DNA of 64,000 nucleotides from Adiantum capillus-veneris (GCA_014529385.2 CM043953.1:84450342-84514341); one strand, 5' to 3'; shown: positions 30,822 to 41,697, counted from the stretch's first letter. Translations and numbers: made by a program. Notes: generated from the letters alone by a model not told the origin.

Positions 30822-30933
30822 AGCGGTCCTAGTCCACGCTCCCAAGACTAGGTGGTGCCCTCATCTCATTTCCCTTGTGGCGCAATGGAGTTTGTTTTGG
30901 TGTAGAGGCCGCCATTCCAAATTTCCTTCGTCA
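29458..30933 (+). mobile_element. J 3' LTR
   Basis: 1,476 bp, near-identical to the 5' LTR. The few differences seen by eye are one A/T change near 30380, homopolymer lengths near 29565, 29988 and 30040, and CT-run length. Confidence 0.92.
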
Positions 30934-31579
30934 GGATCATCTCTCCCCATTAACATGGGTTAATTAAAGGAAGATCCATCTATGAAAAAACCTTGGAAGC
31001 AACAATGGTAGGCATCGAATATGCAGTCTTCACCAAGCAAGAGTGCATACTACTATAGCTTTACCTTGAGAAGGCTTATGACAGAATAACATGGTAATAT
31101 ATAGAATTGTCAGGGGAGCTTTGGGCTTTGAGCCTTGCCTATGTTGGCTCATTCTCACATTGGATGTTGGTATCCACTCAGAGCTCCTGTTTAATGATAG
31201 AATTGTGGGATCCCATTGCTCGCAACCAGTGCTGCACCAGAGGAGATACAAGGCTTGACTTTCTTGGGTGATGACCAGCTCGTGGGAAAACTGTTTGTAG
31301 ATGACTCACTCCTCTTCTTGAAGATATTTTTTGTGAGGAGATATTGGGAGATTGTTCAAACATTTACCATGGCCTCAGGTTCTAAGTGTAGTATAGAGAA
31401 GTTGAGGCTGATCTCTCTATTAAAAAAGGACTCAATTGACCCTTCTGACTGGACAGGGGATAATGTATCAAAAGTCAATATCTTCAAGCACCTAGGAGTC
31501 CCCTTGTGGGTGGAGGTAACTCACAAAAAAAGGTTTCAGTGGGTTCTTGAAAAAGTCAGAACAAAAATGAGAAGGTGGG
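30934..31579 (+). pseudogene. LINE reverse transcriptase, 3' part
   Basis: Continues the RT interrupted at 21744. GLIKGRSIYEKTLEA (about 30958-31005) and LYLEKAYDRITW (about 31058-31093) are the D-F-E-K-A-Y-D-R-V type motif of plant LINEs. KLFVDDSLLFLKIFF at about 31290-31330 is the catalytic A-DD-type block. SGSKCSIEKLRLISLLKK and IFKHLGVPL follow. It has stops and frameshifts and is cut at 31579 by an LTR fragment. Confidence 0.8.
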
Positions 31580-31674
31580 TGTAATGGAAACGGCCTATGA
31601 ACTTTGAGAATAGCAGTGAGAATTTTTGTGATATTATTTTAAGAACATAGAGGGTGAACTCAATAGATGGTAGA
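31580..31674 (-). mobile_element. Fragment of a G-family LTR in inverted orientation
   Basis: TGTAATGGAAACGGCCTATG through GAACTCAATAGATGGTAG matches the PBS-side end of the G1 5' LTR (18560-18669) in the same plus-strand orientation, so it is a third G-family copy on the minus strand. It is cut by the start of G2 at 31675. Confidence 0.75.
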
Positions 31675-32990
31675 TGTCATTAAATATCTAATATCTAAAC
31701 AACCCAAATGATTTTCTCATATTAAACTGACCATTTAATATGGGATAATAAACGGGAACAAGGGTTAGAATATAGACATGTGCTTACGGATCTATCTCAA
31801 CACGGGGCCAATGGTAAAGGGGCCCAAATGAGAGATGGTCTATCAAAGAGCAAGGTTAAATATTGAACCTTAAAAGACCTTAGGGTTAGCTTCATTAAAG
31901 ACCTCCAATGGTTAGTGTTAAAAGTCCTTTTGACCTTAAGCAAGCTAGGGTTGTGCTTGAGGTGGGAACCTTAAGCATGCTAGGGCTGTGCTTGAGGTGG
32001 GAACCTGACCTAAACTTAGGCAAGCTAGGGATCTTCTTGAGGTGGGAACCTTAAGCAAGCTAGGGCTGTGCTTGAGGTGGGAACCCAAACTAAACTTAGG
32101 CAAGCTAGGGATGTGCTTGAGGTGGGAACCCGAACTAAACTTTGGCAAGCTTGGGCTGTGCTTGAGGTGGGAACTCCATCTAAGGTGCTTTTCATGCTTG
32201 ATGACTAAGGTACTTGAGGTACTTGTCACATTTAATGAGGAATTTTCTTGAGAAGCTTCCTATGCACGGGGGATAAGACGCTTGAGTCAAAAAGAGAACC
32301 TACTCACTTAATGAGGAATTTTCTTGAGAAACTTCCTATGCATAAAAATCTCAAAGTTAGGGGAATTCTAAACGAGCACATGGGACACATGTCAGACTCT
32401 CACTAAGCTTAACCACATGGTGTGCTTGAATGCTATTGGTTGGGCTAAAGAGGGGTCCAATGAGCTTCTACTTCCATCTAATAAATATCTAGATATTTTC
32501 AAGCTCTCTCTCTCTAAAGGGTAAGGAGGACACTTGTCAAAATACTACCCATGTACTTGACTGCATGCTACATCTGATTGGCCAGGGGAGAGGGGTCCAA
32601 TGAGCCTACAGCATGTGGAAAAGTCTCCACTCGCCCAAAGCAAGGAGGGGGGGGTGCTAGGGGGATATACACCATCACACACAGTCATTTGAGACACCAT
32701 TCTCTCTTGGTGATAGTTGAGGAACACCACCTCCTTCTCCAAGCTTGTGAGAGTGAAAGCCTACACCAACACTCTTGGCTATGGAATGCAAATCCAACCA
32801 AGATCCATGCTTCAATGCTTAAGCTTGCCATCTTCTCCATCTCCATTACTATGCTATTATGTATGCTAGCAAGAAGAGTAATGATAAGTGAGGAACTACT
32901 TCTTTCTCCTATGGAATGTTTCTTCTTCCTCTTCCCTATCCTTATTTACCGCTAGCTCTTTCCACCTTCGAAGGTGTTTGAGGCCTTGGG
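31675..32990 (+). mobile_element. G2 5' LTR, left part
   Basis: Starts TGTCAT, then an about 60-bp segment absent from the 3' LTR, then GGGATAATAAACGGGAACAA as in the 3' LTR (46980). It contains the CAAGCTAGGG repeats and LTR-wide homology to 46976-48080. It ends at GAGGCCTTGGG, where H is inserted. Confidence 0.82.
31925..32190. repeat. Tandem repeat in G2 5' LTR, AAGCTAGGG.TGTGCTTGAGG unit
   Basis: GCAAGCTAGGGCTGTGCTTG with AGGTGGGAACC recurs about six times, some copies spaced by CCTAAACTTAG. A shorter version (about four copies) lies in the 3' LTR at 47185-47345. It is probably a U3 enhancer-like array. The copy number differs between the two LTRs. Confidence 0.88.
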
Positions 32991-33161
32991 TGTAAGAACT
33001 AGGGAACTAGGCCTTGAGATCCTCATCCCAACCTCCCTTTATATAGGCGGGCTCCTAGCCCCTTGCCCTAGACGGATCCCCTATCCACACTGCCTAGCCC
33101 GACCCTTTGCCGTAGTCCATGACTATCCTCGTTCTTAGGGTACAGGACCCTTGTTCCGACA
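32991..33161 (-). mobile_element. H 3' LTR
   Basis: TGTAAGAACTAGGGAACTAG to GTTCCGACA. Contains TTTATATAGGCGGGC, a TATA-like block present in both copies. Confidence 0.88.
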
Positions 33162-33180
33162 TTACTCCCCTTTCTTTTTT
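33162..33180 (-). promoter_or_regulatory. H polypurine tract
   Basis: The minus-strand sequence AAAAAAGAAAGGGGAGTAA abuts the LTR start TGTCGG. This fits a plus-strand primer. Confidence 0.7.
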
Positions 33181-36100
33181 GTTATCCTATACGCGACCCC
33201 ACTGATACGTGATGCAATGAGGAGGTTCAATGAAACCAAGAGCAACCTCTTGATTTTCAACATTTTTATCCTTTTGCAAGCACATGGGTCTAAATGGTAA
33301 CTCCATCTATAACTCACTTGAGTACTGTAAAGGAGAAACCATAACGAAGAGTTTCCCAAAGGCATAACCAGTGTTCAGATCTTCTTAAGGTACTGGAATA
33401 ATTCAAGGAAACCTTGGTGCAACTGTCCCTGAAGCTGAGAGCCAGATTTCCAACTCGCGTGAGTATGTTAAAAAGCTTCATAGCTACGAAGAAGTATAGT
33501 AGGGTGTGTCCTTATGGCATACTTTTGAACATATTGGAACACATAGAACTACAGGATCATCCCTAATGAAGGTTACTTGCCAACATACTTTGTCAACACA
33601 CCTGGTAAGTCCTTGACGTATGAAAGTATTGACACAATCTCCAACCCCACCACAAGAGGTTTTCAAAGTCAAAAATTGTACTTAAGAAATTCTAGAATAG
33701 GGAGAAAATCATCTATTCAAAAATGCGTTGTGTTAACGTATGCTCTTAGTAGATCCTTTAGCACAAGATTACTCTTTGTAATCTGCCTATCCCCTTGGAT
33801 GCTGACAGTACTGAGGTGTGTTTTCCTCACGGTTTACAGACAGTCGTTGAAGATGACTGGTAAACGGGGAATCATAGTAGTGTATAACCATCGCGATTAA
33901 CTTGAAAAAATCTACAAACGCCCAAACCGAGCCATGATATCTATTGGTGATTAGTAGACCGAAAAGTTATCTCTTAGAGATTGTGCACATAGAGTGCAAA
34001 ATGCTTCGTAAGGAACAACCTGAGGAATATGCATGCCATTCCAAATCAGCCTTTGCTAAACACTAGGGCCCATAACACCTAGTGTGCATGCATTTAGCAA
34101 AAACTAACCCGAACCTGTATATCCATAATGTGATGCGCCTAGCACACATTAAAAGGAATGTAAATAGTTCTGAAAAGAAACTAAATACTGTTAGTTGTAA
34201 TCTTTTGCAAGCCTTGCTGAAACGTCTGAATCAAAATAGAAGGTGAAACATTGATCACTTCTAGGTACAGACAATGAAAAATTTTCATTAACAACTTATA
34301 GCCTTGCTATATGTATAAACAACCATCTGTAATTTTGTTTAGCAGTACTTGTACCTTAACAAGTCAATCTGAGTATCCGACAATTTCTGGCCACGAAATT
34401 GCTCATGATACGTCGTGCTACAAAGATGTGACCAGCACCTAGGGACTTTGTCATGACACATAATTGAAATAATGGCACCAGTGTCAGACCAGAGACTCAT
34501 ATTATCCACATGTGGAATATGTCTCATGTAAGGATGTGTAAAAAGGAACATCCTTCAAGTACAAGATGTTCTTGTGTGTGGAGGTAACTACAAACACTCT
34601 ACGACGGGAGTGAGAGGGACCCTCATTAGTCTTGCTGCACTAGCTAAACCGAGCTCCTTGAGTTCCTAGACCATGGTGTATCCCATGTGACAACATGTGG
34701 CAAATTGAACCTTACAAGTAGGTTCGTAACATCATAAGACAGAAAGATAGATTGGACACTTGGCCCAAAATACTTTGTGCCGACATGCCCTTGGCATGTC
34801 TTTGTAACATTCAAGCGTACTTAGACGTCTTGAAAAAACCAAGCAAAGCATACTAAACATGGAATTGACACCAAATCAGTACACTTACCTGTATGCAAAT
34901 GAAATAACATAATGTACATTTACCTGTATGCAAATGGAATAACACAATGTACACTTACTTATATGCAAATGGAGAGGAGCACGTCCCCTACTTGAAAAAC
35001 AAATAGTATTGCACTGGGAATGCTGGTTGTTTCCGTTGCAACCCCAGCCCTTGGATGAGAATCTACGTAGTCAAACCCCTTGATAAGACTCTTTGTAGAA
35101 ACTGCTCAACGAGCAGATAATGGTAACCAACATAGTTAACCATGTACAGGTTGAGTGGAAGCATCTTGAAAAGTGTGTTCATCTGTCACCGCGGTAGATT
35201 GCGGAATTCTTTCCTTGAAAGTAGAACTAGGAGAGATCAACTGTGATCCTTAATGCAGACCAAACTGTGATCATTAATTCCTATGGGTGATGTAGCAATC
35301 ACTCGCCGGGTCTTACCCCAAAACTGTATGTCCATAGACACTCCGTAGTGCTATAGAGAGAGCAGGACACCCACACGAGTGAACTACCAATCCCTTACAA
35401 CCATGTTGTCACAACTGATTGCTGCTTCTATACTTCGTAGTAGAGATCATCTGGTGTGAGTTTAAGATGATAAAAAACGCAGTTGAGTGTTGCACTGAAA
35501 GCATGTAGTGCAAAAATGACACCCTAAACATCCGTAATGACATTCGTAATGACACTTTCTTGTCAATTAATGGCAATGTGCATTCCACTGGTTAGAGCTG
35601 TTCGATCTTGAGAACAATCGTCCAAGGAATACCAACAAGTGGATCTTATCCTAGGTTTAGCAATGGCTCTTAGCTAGTGTGCGTGGTTCCTAACCATCAT
35701 GGAAATTAGTCTTCAATCGTCGAGCAACCATCTGACTGTATGATGCTCGCATCGCAAGAGGGAACACAAGTCAGATCTTGATTGTCTACCGTGTATGGGT
35801 TGTGAATCCAGTAGAAGTTTTAGGTTCTTTTTAGTGGTGTGTGCCTTGATAGCAACTGAAAATTATGGGAAACAATGCCTAACTAATATTTTCCTTGACA
35901 GAGTGATTGTGTGATAGCGTACTCGATACCACCTGGGTAGCATGCCTTGCATACAGAAACAGAAGCCCGTGGCTACCGTGACATCTGTAAATGACAACAC
36001 CATAAGTGCCTTGCACTGGCTAGACTGGTAGGGATTTGATGAGATGAGATCCTAATTAATGTAGGTGACGCAAACTTGGTTGCCAACTGCTCTTGTCGCC

Positions 36101-36472
36101 GGGTTAATCAGAGTACGAATTAGAAGCCTTGTTCCATGTGAAATGGGCCAAGCATTTGGCTGTTCACAACAAACAATAATGTCCAAAGTAAATGCGAAAC
36201 GTAGCATTGTAGGACACGTGTATCATATACAACCTAATTCAGTGATCTTGCATGCATCTCATAATGTTTTCGGTAGATCGTATAAGCCGGGATAATGTGA
36301 CTGGTCGTACCAAAAATGACTATGGCAGAAAAGCAATTGGGGCGTAACAGTACCCAATTCAAAAAACTTACAATACGCTGAAAATCCATATTCAAGTATG
36401 AGAAACTGGCTGAGCATAACATGTTCAAAAGCCATATAACTACTGTGCCGTGCACCAAAACTAGAGTTTATG
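33181..36472. other. H interior without recognisable genes
   Basis: Frames on both strands are short and carry no known motif. The stretch includes a triplicated 36-37 bp motif at 34875-34975. No retroviral enzyme signature is present. It may be spacer sequence of a LARD-like element or decayed captured DNA. Confidence 0.5.
34875..34975. repeat. Three-copy tandem repeat with TATGCAAAT
   Basis: ACACTTACCTGTATGCAAAT followed by G.AATAACA.AATGT is repeated three times with few changes. Confidence 0.85.
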
Positions 36473-37394
36473 TCAAATCACGAAATCATGCATCATGCTT
36501 AAGTTGTCAGACATGTGGACACTGCTTTTTTGATGCGTTCCTAAGCAAATAAAGCATAATTTTTGACGTTTTGCACGTTGAAAGTCGGATGTTGATAGGC
36601 CCTTCTTGATCACGTTGGTCGTGCCCCGAGTTGTTCCGACAACCGAATTATGCTGGACCTCTTTGGTCATAACTGGTAAATTGGCAACCCCTTGGGTTAC
36701 TGGCAAGTGGAGAGATGATTCTCGTAGAATTTTGTAAATTAGTTGTGTAAGATTTTCTACTTGTGTAACCAAGATTTGAACCCTGACAGCGAGCTTGCGA
36801 AATCGTACATCAAAAGTTTGCCAGTCCTGTCGAGTGACAAACTCCCTGGCATCCGGCAATTGACTATCATCCTCTAGAATATCCAACACGCTCTGAGGAG
36901 GAGAGGTTGATAAATGAGGAGACATAGATAGATCACCTGGGTTTGCACCGTCCATCCCTGTTGCCACAATGGTACTCTCCGTGAGAGTATCCGGCCCCAT
37001 GACATCCACAGGTGTAGCCAATTCCAGGTATTCAAAGTCAAACATGTGTTGATCATCAATTTCCGCACACATGGAAAATATGTGTTGTGCAAACAAAAGA
37101 GAAAACAGTACCTTGGAGTGCAACGAAAACTCGTAGCCGTATCGAACACAGAGGTAGTTAGCCGTGCTAACCTCGCCGACGTTCTTAAAGAAGGTGAATT
37201 TCAAGTCCCGGTAGAATTGGCGAAGAGGTGAAATCATCGAGGAACTTCAGCGCTAGCTCACAGCACGTTGCGATAATTAACTGGGTAATTATGTCTTCAA
37301 CTGAACCGAACGCCGAATTCGAAGTTGGATTGTAAATCCCAAGCAACCGCGAAATCAGCAATTGATTTGCAACCGAGGATGTACTTGAAAACAC
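36473..37394 (-). CDS. Unknown ORF inside element H, frameshifted once
   Basis: A 254-codon minus-strand frame (36473-37237) is preceded by a 69-codon frame (37185-37394) whose reading appears to continue into it through one frameshift near 37215. The upstream part is hydrophobic and helical-looking (EDIITQLIIATCCELALKFL). The middle has RFRKLAVRVQILVTQVENLT, a possible coiled coil. The end has KRQKLCFICLGTHQKSSVHM, a C-x-x-C-x4-H arrangement that recalls a gag zinc knuckle. It could be a degenerate gag of H or a captured gene; I do not recognise it. Confidence 0.4.
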
Positions 37395-38874
37395 GGATCA
37401 ATGCGTAGTAGTCGATAACTGTATTTGCATCTTATGCAAACGGCAAATTGGTTCGAATTCGTGGTGTGCGAAACTGCCAAATCTGGTTTGCAGCCGGTTC
37501 GGAATGATAAGTTGTTCCTTCTTAACAAGTATTTGCGGTCATTTGCCTTCCACCAGATCACGTGAACTTAGGGGAGGCTTGCCGGCACACGAAGGCGCTA
37601 CCTTGCCTGTGGGAAGGTCCACTAGTAGTGGCCAAGGCCTAAGGCTAATGGCCAAAAGGCCTCCCAAATGTGAAAATAGAAAATTTTTGATGGGAAAAAA
37701 ATGCAGGCAGCGAGCTCTGCACAGTGCGAGTATGAGGAGAGGATGGTGTGGCTAGGTGAGGCCGGCTATGGCCGCAGGCTCTTGGTAACTTCCCTACCTC
37801 CCCATGGCGCCCCTTCCAAGCCAAAATCCTCGCGAAATCACCCACCACACGCACAGTACCAAAACGGAAAAGGCTGCCTAATTTGGCAAGAAAATTGTCT
37901 ATTTTTGGAAAAGCCACGGTTCTCACCCAAAGAGCTTGCTTTTAGGGACCTAAAGAGACCACACTGTCGTGCTGTGGCACGTATATAGTGGGAACGGGCA
38001 TTAAACGATTTATATTGTGACTTTTTAACGCATAAGTATACTTCATATAATACTCATATACATAAATAAAAGTTGTCTACCATACCTTAGTATTACCTTT
38101 GAAGTAATATAAATGTACATTACTATTAGAAAGTACTGAAAGAGAAGTATCAATAATTGTGTCTCTTTTTGTTTGGGGGAAAAGCATTTGTATATTTCTT
38201 TTAATATCTCACCTATACCCTACCATATATAAATTATTTTTTTCTTTTCACATTTATGTAATAATATAACCCTTCAATAATGCATACCTTCTTGGATACA
38301 TACAAGAGGGAAGGGCCTACTAGAAGACTTTATGAAAAGGAAGATCCAAAGCTTCTTGGACCATCCCAATTGGAAAATCCCAACCTAAGGACATGGAGAA
38401 AAGTCCAAAACCAAGTCAAGCTCTTTTAGTAGGCCAATTTTGCCTTTTGACGCATGTCAATCCGAGTTACAGGTCAAAAGTTACAGGGAAACCAGTGAAA
38501 AACCCTCTCACAACTACACTGCAAGAAGAGATGGTAAACAGGTGAATCAAGTGAAAAGAGGTAATCTTGGTCTTTTTCCATAAAATAAGATATTTTGAGG
38601 GTAAAAGACATAAGCATGTGAATGTGACACCTCAAAGATGCCTTGAAGGACAAGACACACAAGTTGGGACCCCCTGTTGGAGCCACACAGAAGATGCCTA
38701 GGTGGGGCCCACATACATCATGCACCCACATGGAGCCTCAACGACCAAAAATGCTGAATTTCATGATATTTTGAGTCCTAATATTGCCCATTTTAAGAAA
38801 TATCCAAAGAACATTTGATTTGGGCTAACTCTTTAGCCTAATCAAGTGATTATGTAAAACATGGCTCCCTCACC

Positions 38875-38882
38875 TATAAAAA
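38875..38882 (+). promoter_or_regulatory. TATA box upstream of the K leader
   Basis: CACCTATAAAAAGGGCAAC. Its context resembles the J LTR promoter and lies about 630 bp before the first small ORF. Confidence 0.5.
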
Positions 38883-39504
38883 GGGCAACATTCTCTTCAT
38901 TGAGGCAAGTTATGAGTGAGTGAGAATAGCTCAATTCCATAGTGAAACACTCATCTTAGCGCCACATTTTCTCTTGAAGAAAGGATGAAGTCTTGCCTCA
39001 TCATCTCTCTCCATTAAGGTGGTGGCGATTGCTCCCATGTAAGATATATGTTGCTAGTTTTACTTTCATTTGCATATCTAATCCAATACTTGTCTCTAAC
39101 TCTATCTCTATCTTTCATTATCTATCTTTAATACCACCACCAAACTTAGATCTATCTCTAATTCTATATTTACTACTCCTTTGATCTCTCTTGTTGTGTC
39201 CTAATTGTTTCATTGGAAGGTAATCAAGCAGCAACCTTGTAAATGTAATGGGTACAACCTTCTTGCGGGAAAGAATTATGTGCACAAGGTTAGTAACCAT
39301 ATCTTCATCTTCCACAAGCATCTCTCTCTCTTAAGGTTCTCATTCTCTTCCACAAACTCTAGAATCTCCTTGCTACAGGTACTTCTCTCCCCGCAGTATC
39401 CTTATTGCCTAAGGGCAACAATAGGGCTTGGGAGAGAAACTCTCTTCTTCTTCTTCTTTCACTTCTTTCACACCTTTATCTTTGAACATACTAGTATATC
39501 ATTG

Positions 39505-39729
39505 ATGAATAACCATAATCCACATAGAGGTAATTTCTTTCAATTCCATTCAGTGCAATCTATTAGGGTCAACATTTGGATTAGTCAAAAGATTCACTTT
39601 CAGCAACGCATAGTGTTTCTATTTGGTCATGAAAGGCTCAACGAAGTACTTCTCTCACCAGATCCCATCATACTACCTATTATTGACTATGACTTCTCTT
39701 TTGATGTGAATGTGGTTATTTTATTATGA
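39505..39729 (+). CDS. K small leader ORF-b, 74 aa, homologue of J 23806-24015
   Basis: MNNHNPHRGNFFQFHSVQSI, then RVNIWISQKIHFQQRIVFLF, HERLNEVLLSPDPIILPIID and YDFSFDVNVVILL. More than half of the residues match J ORF-b, including Q-S-V-Q-x-I-R-V-N, FQQR-x-VF, ERL-x-E and LLSPDPII. The frame is open further upstream, but ATG 39505 matches the J start MNN. Its stop overlaps the next start as ATGA. Function unknown. Confidence 0.65.
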   Translation: MNNHNPHRGNFFQFHSVQSIRVNIWISQKIHFQQRIVFLFGHERLNEVLLSPDPIILPIIDYDFSFDVNVVILL

Positions 39730-39938
39730 ATCAAGAGGATTTGTACTCACAACTAATCCCAATCGCTAGACAAAACATATACATTATAGTAAGCACAAAG
39801 CTACAGTTCCAAAGAGCAATCCGTAGCTTATTTGGACAACAAAGATTAAATATCATTAACTCATCCATTAACCCTTTTATCCTACCCATGATACGATATG
39901 ATCATAATCTCGATGTTTTCATTTTTGTTTTGTTCTGA
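39726..39938 (+). CDS. K small leader ORF-c, 70 aa, homologue of J 24025-24237
   Basis: Same length as its J counterpart and starts at the ATGA overlap with ORF-b. Conserved parts are DLY, P-x-ARQ, STKLQFQRAIRSLFGQQRL, INSSINPFILPMIRYDHNLD and VFIFVLF. No stop or frameshift is present although the surrounding element is decayed. No family recognised. Confidence 0.68.
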   Translation: MNQEDLYSQLIPIARQNIYIIVSTKLQFQRAIRSLFGQQRLNIINSSINPFILPMIRYDHNLDVFIFVLF

Positions 39939-40170
39939 CTATCTTTCATGAGTTCTCTCCATCACGTGTGTGTTTGTAAGGAAAAGTGAGTGGCTTCTTT
40001 GGCTACATTTCTTCTTTAGCTTTAGAAGCTATGTTATCTACATCTTAGCTCCTTCTCATAACCCTTGAGCTTCCTCAAAAATGCTCAAAGCAAGAGGCCT
40101 GGTGACTTCCTGGAAAGACCGCCAACTTCTTGACAACGCCTAGAGAGAGAGTGGAAGAGAGACTCCTAAC

Positions 40171-41512
40171 ACGAGAATGGTAATAGGACACTTTTATGTC
40201 CTTGGACACTTTTGTGTCCTGTTAAGTGCCAATTTTTCTTGAATTATTTGAAGAGTATGAAAATGAATTTCTAGGTGCTATATATCCACAAAGTTTCCTT
40301 ATGAGCTGGAAAAAACTTAGTATTTTTTTTGGAGTATCGATATCACCATTAACCTTACTCTTGCACAACATTTTTGAACCTGAACTCTGTGAAAAAACGG
40401 GTCCTGTTTTTGGTTTTTTTTCAATTTTTGGCAACTATACCACTCTAAACTTCATGTTTGTGAGGTTTAGATGGCTAGAGGTTAGGCCTTCATAGTTCTC
40501 AACATCTTTTGATGCTTGTAGGGAGAGCTAAGTGTTAAAATTGAAAGTTATGACCAATTTACAAGAATTGCATAATCCTGTTTTTTGGCCAAAATTAGCA
40601 CTTTTATGATTTTTCTGGTGGGGCTTTCTTGATATCCAAATTCAATTTTGATTGTGTAAGTGTAATGTATGACATAAAGCTAATCTTCCTTGAGTTTTGG
40701 GGGACCTAATATGCTATATAGTATAGTATATGATGATGGTTGAGTTTTTTGATTACTGAAGAATACGATACATTTTAGAGTAGCAAGTATAACTTTCTCA
40801 ATATTGCTAGTTTCTTAGGCTAATTGTGTGTATTTTGTAGGTAGTAACCATATCTAATCATAGACTACAAACTTGGCTAGATATTGAGTAGTTTTTATGG
40901 GTTTCTAGAGGTTATAATGCTAAACCCAGCCTTTTCATGTTTGCTGTATTTAGCACTTTATCATTGCCCCCAAGGTTCTAATTGTAAGAGATACATTATC
41001 CTTTTCACATGCTTCATGGATCCTTTTGAATCCAAAGGCCCAAAGGGAACTAAGAAAACATGTATATAGTATCTACATTGAGCGTGACTATAGAAACTTT
41101 GATGATAGGTCCACAGAATGGCAAAAATGCAACTTTTTTGTACTTTTTTGTTTGCCCAAAAAAACATTAGTGAGGTAAAAGCAACTATATGTTTTGGTCA
41201 CCAACCCATTGAAGTTAACGGGGCATTTTATCTCATGCCCTACAAAAATCCCCACTCTTATTTATATGCAATCAACCGTAAGAAATTGTTGTTTTGGGCA
41301 AAATGCAATGGTCCATCAACTTTAGAGGCTTGTAGTGACCAAGGGATGAGAAAAATTACAAGTTTCTCATTTTTTCCATATGTAGTAGTTATTGAACTAT
41401 AAGCTCATGAAAGGATTTTTCAAAATGAGTGGATCTACTATAATTTTGGAATTTTTTCCCAAAACCCTAAAAGGACACTTTTATGTCCTGTTAGGTTACC
41501 ATTCTAGTGCTA
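40171..41512. repeat. Segment flanked by inverted repeats (GGACACTTTTATGTCC)
   Basis: The left end ACGAGAATGGTAATAGGACA with CTTTTATGTCC is mirrored at the right end by GGACACTTTTATGTCCTGTT then AGGTTACCATTCTAGTG. The outer AGAATGGTAA/TTACCATTCT and the inner quasi-palindrome are both inverted. The 1.3 kb between has no gene. It could be a non-autonomous DNA transposon or simply the H leader repeated in reverse. Confidence 0.5.
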
Positions 41513-41513
41513 A

Positions 41514-41525
41514 GCTCTGATACCA
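41514..41525 (-). promoter_or_regulatory. H primer-binding site (initiator tRNA-Met)
   Basis: Minus-strand TGGTATCAGAGC lies one base from the end of the 171-bp 5' LTR. Confidence 0.88.
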
Positions 41526-41526
41526 G

Positions 41527-41697
41527 TGTAAGAACTAGGGAACTAGGCCTTGAGATCGTCCTCCCAACCTCTCTTTATATAGGCGGGCTCCTAGCCCCTT
41601 GCCCTGGACGGATCCGCTATCCACACTGCCTAGCATGACCCTTGGCCGTAGTCCATGACTATCCTAGTTCTTAGGGTACAAGACCCTTGTCCTGACA
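41527..41697 (-). mobile_element. H 5' LTR
   Basis: Same ends and length as the 3' LTR at 32991-33161. It is followed by the TTGGG duplication and G2 LTR sequence. Confidence 0.88.

Larger units (their letters stand above)
21745..30933 (+). mobile_element. Tat-like Ty3/gypsy retrotransposon J, complete and young, 9,189 bp
   Basis: Two LTRs of 1,474 and 1,476 bp differ by eye at only a few positions, mostly homopolymer and CT-run length. Internal order is PBS, a 167-aa ORF, two small ORFs, gag-protease-RT-RNase H, a second RNase H, integrase, and a G-run PPT. The target duplication is AGGAT/GGAT: 21740-21744 on the left, 30934-30937 on the right with one base shared with the LTR end. The insertion splits a LINE whose RT frame resumes exactly. 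Lack of a chromodomain and the second RNase H point to the Tat lineage. Confidence 0.92.
38250..40170 (+). mobile_element. K: leader segment of a J-like retrotransposon inside H (candidate)
   Basis: On the plus strand a TATA box (38875), a transcribed-leader-like stretch with CT-rich parts, and two small ORFs homologous to the J leader ORFs occur in the same order as in J. No gag or pol follows; about 230 bp after the second ORF the sequence reaches the inverted-repeat segment at 40171. I could not define LTR edges or a PBS, so the boundaries given are approximate. Confidence 0.5.
32991..41697 (-). mobile_element. Non-autonomous LTR element H (8,707 bp, 171-bp LTRs) inserted in the G2 LTR
   Basis: Two 171-bp LTRs (32991-33161 and 41527-41697) start TGTAAGAACTAGGG and end GACA on the plus strand. 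The 5-bp duplication TTGGG is at 32986-32990 and 41698-41702. The PBS (41514-41525) and the purine tract (33162-33180) both place the element on the minus strand. No protease, RT, RNase H or integrase is visible inside, so H needs proteins from elsewhere. The LTRs differ at roughly a dozen positions by eye, so it is older than J. It contains an unknown ORF (36473-37394, minus) and a plus-strand leader-like segment K. Confidence 0.88.

Noticed and set aside
37504-37988. Overlapping open frames on both strands around 37504-37988 as a captured gene
   Set aside because: They are short, mutually overlapping, have no recognisable motif, and no intron signals support one strand.
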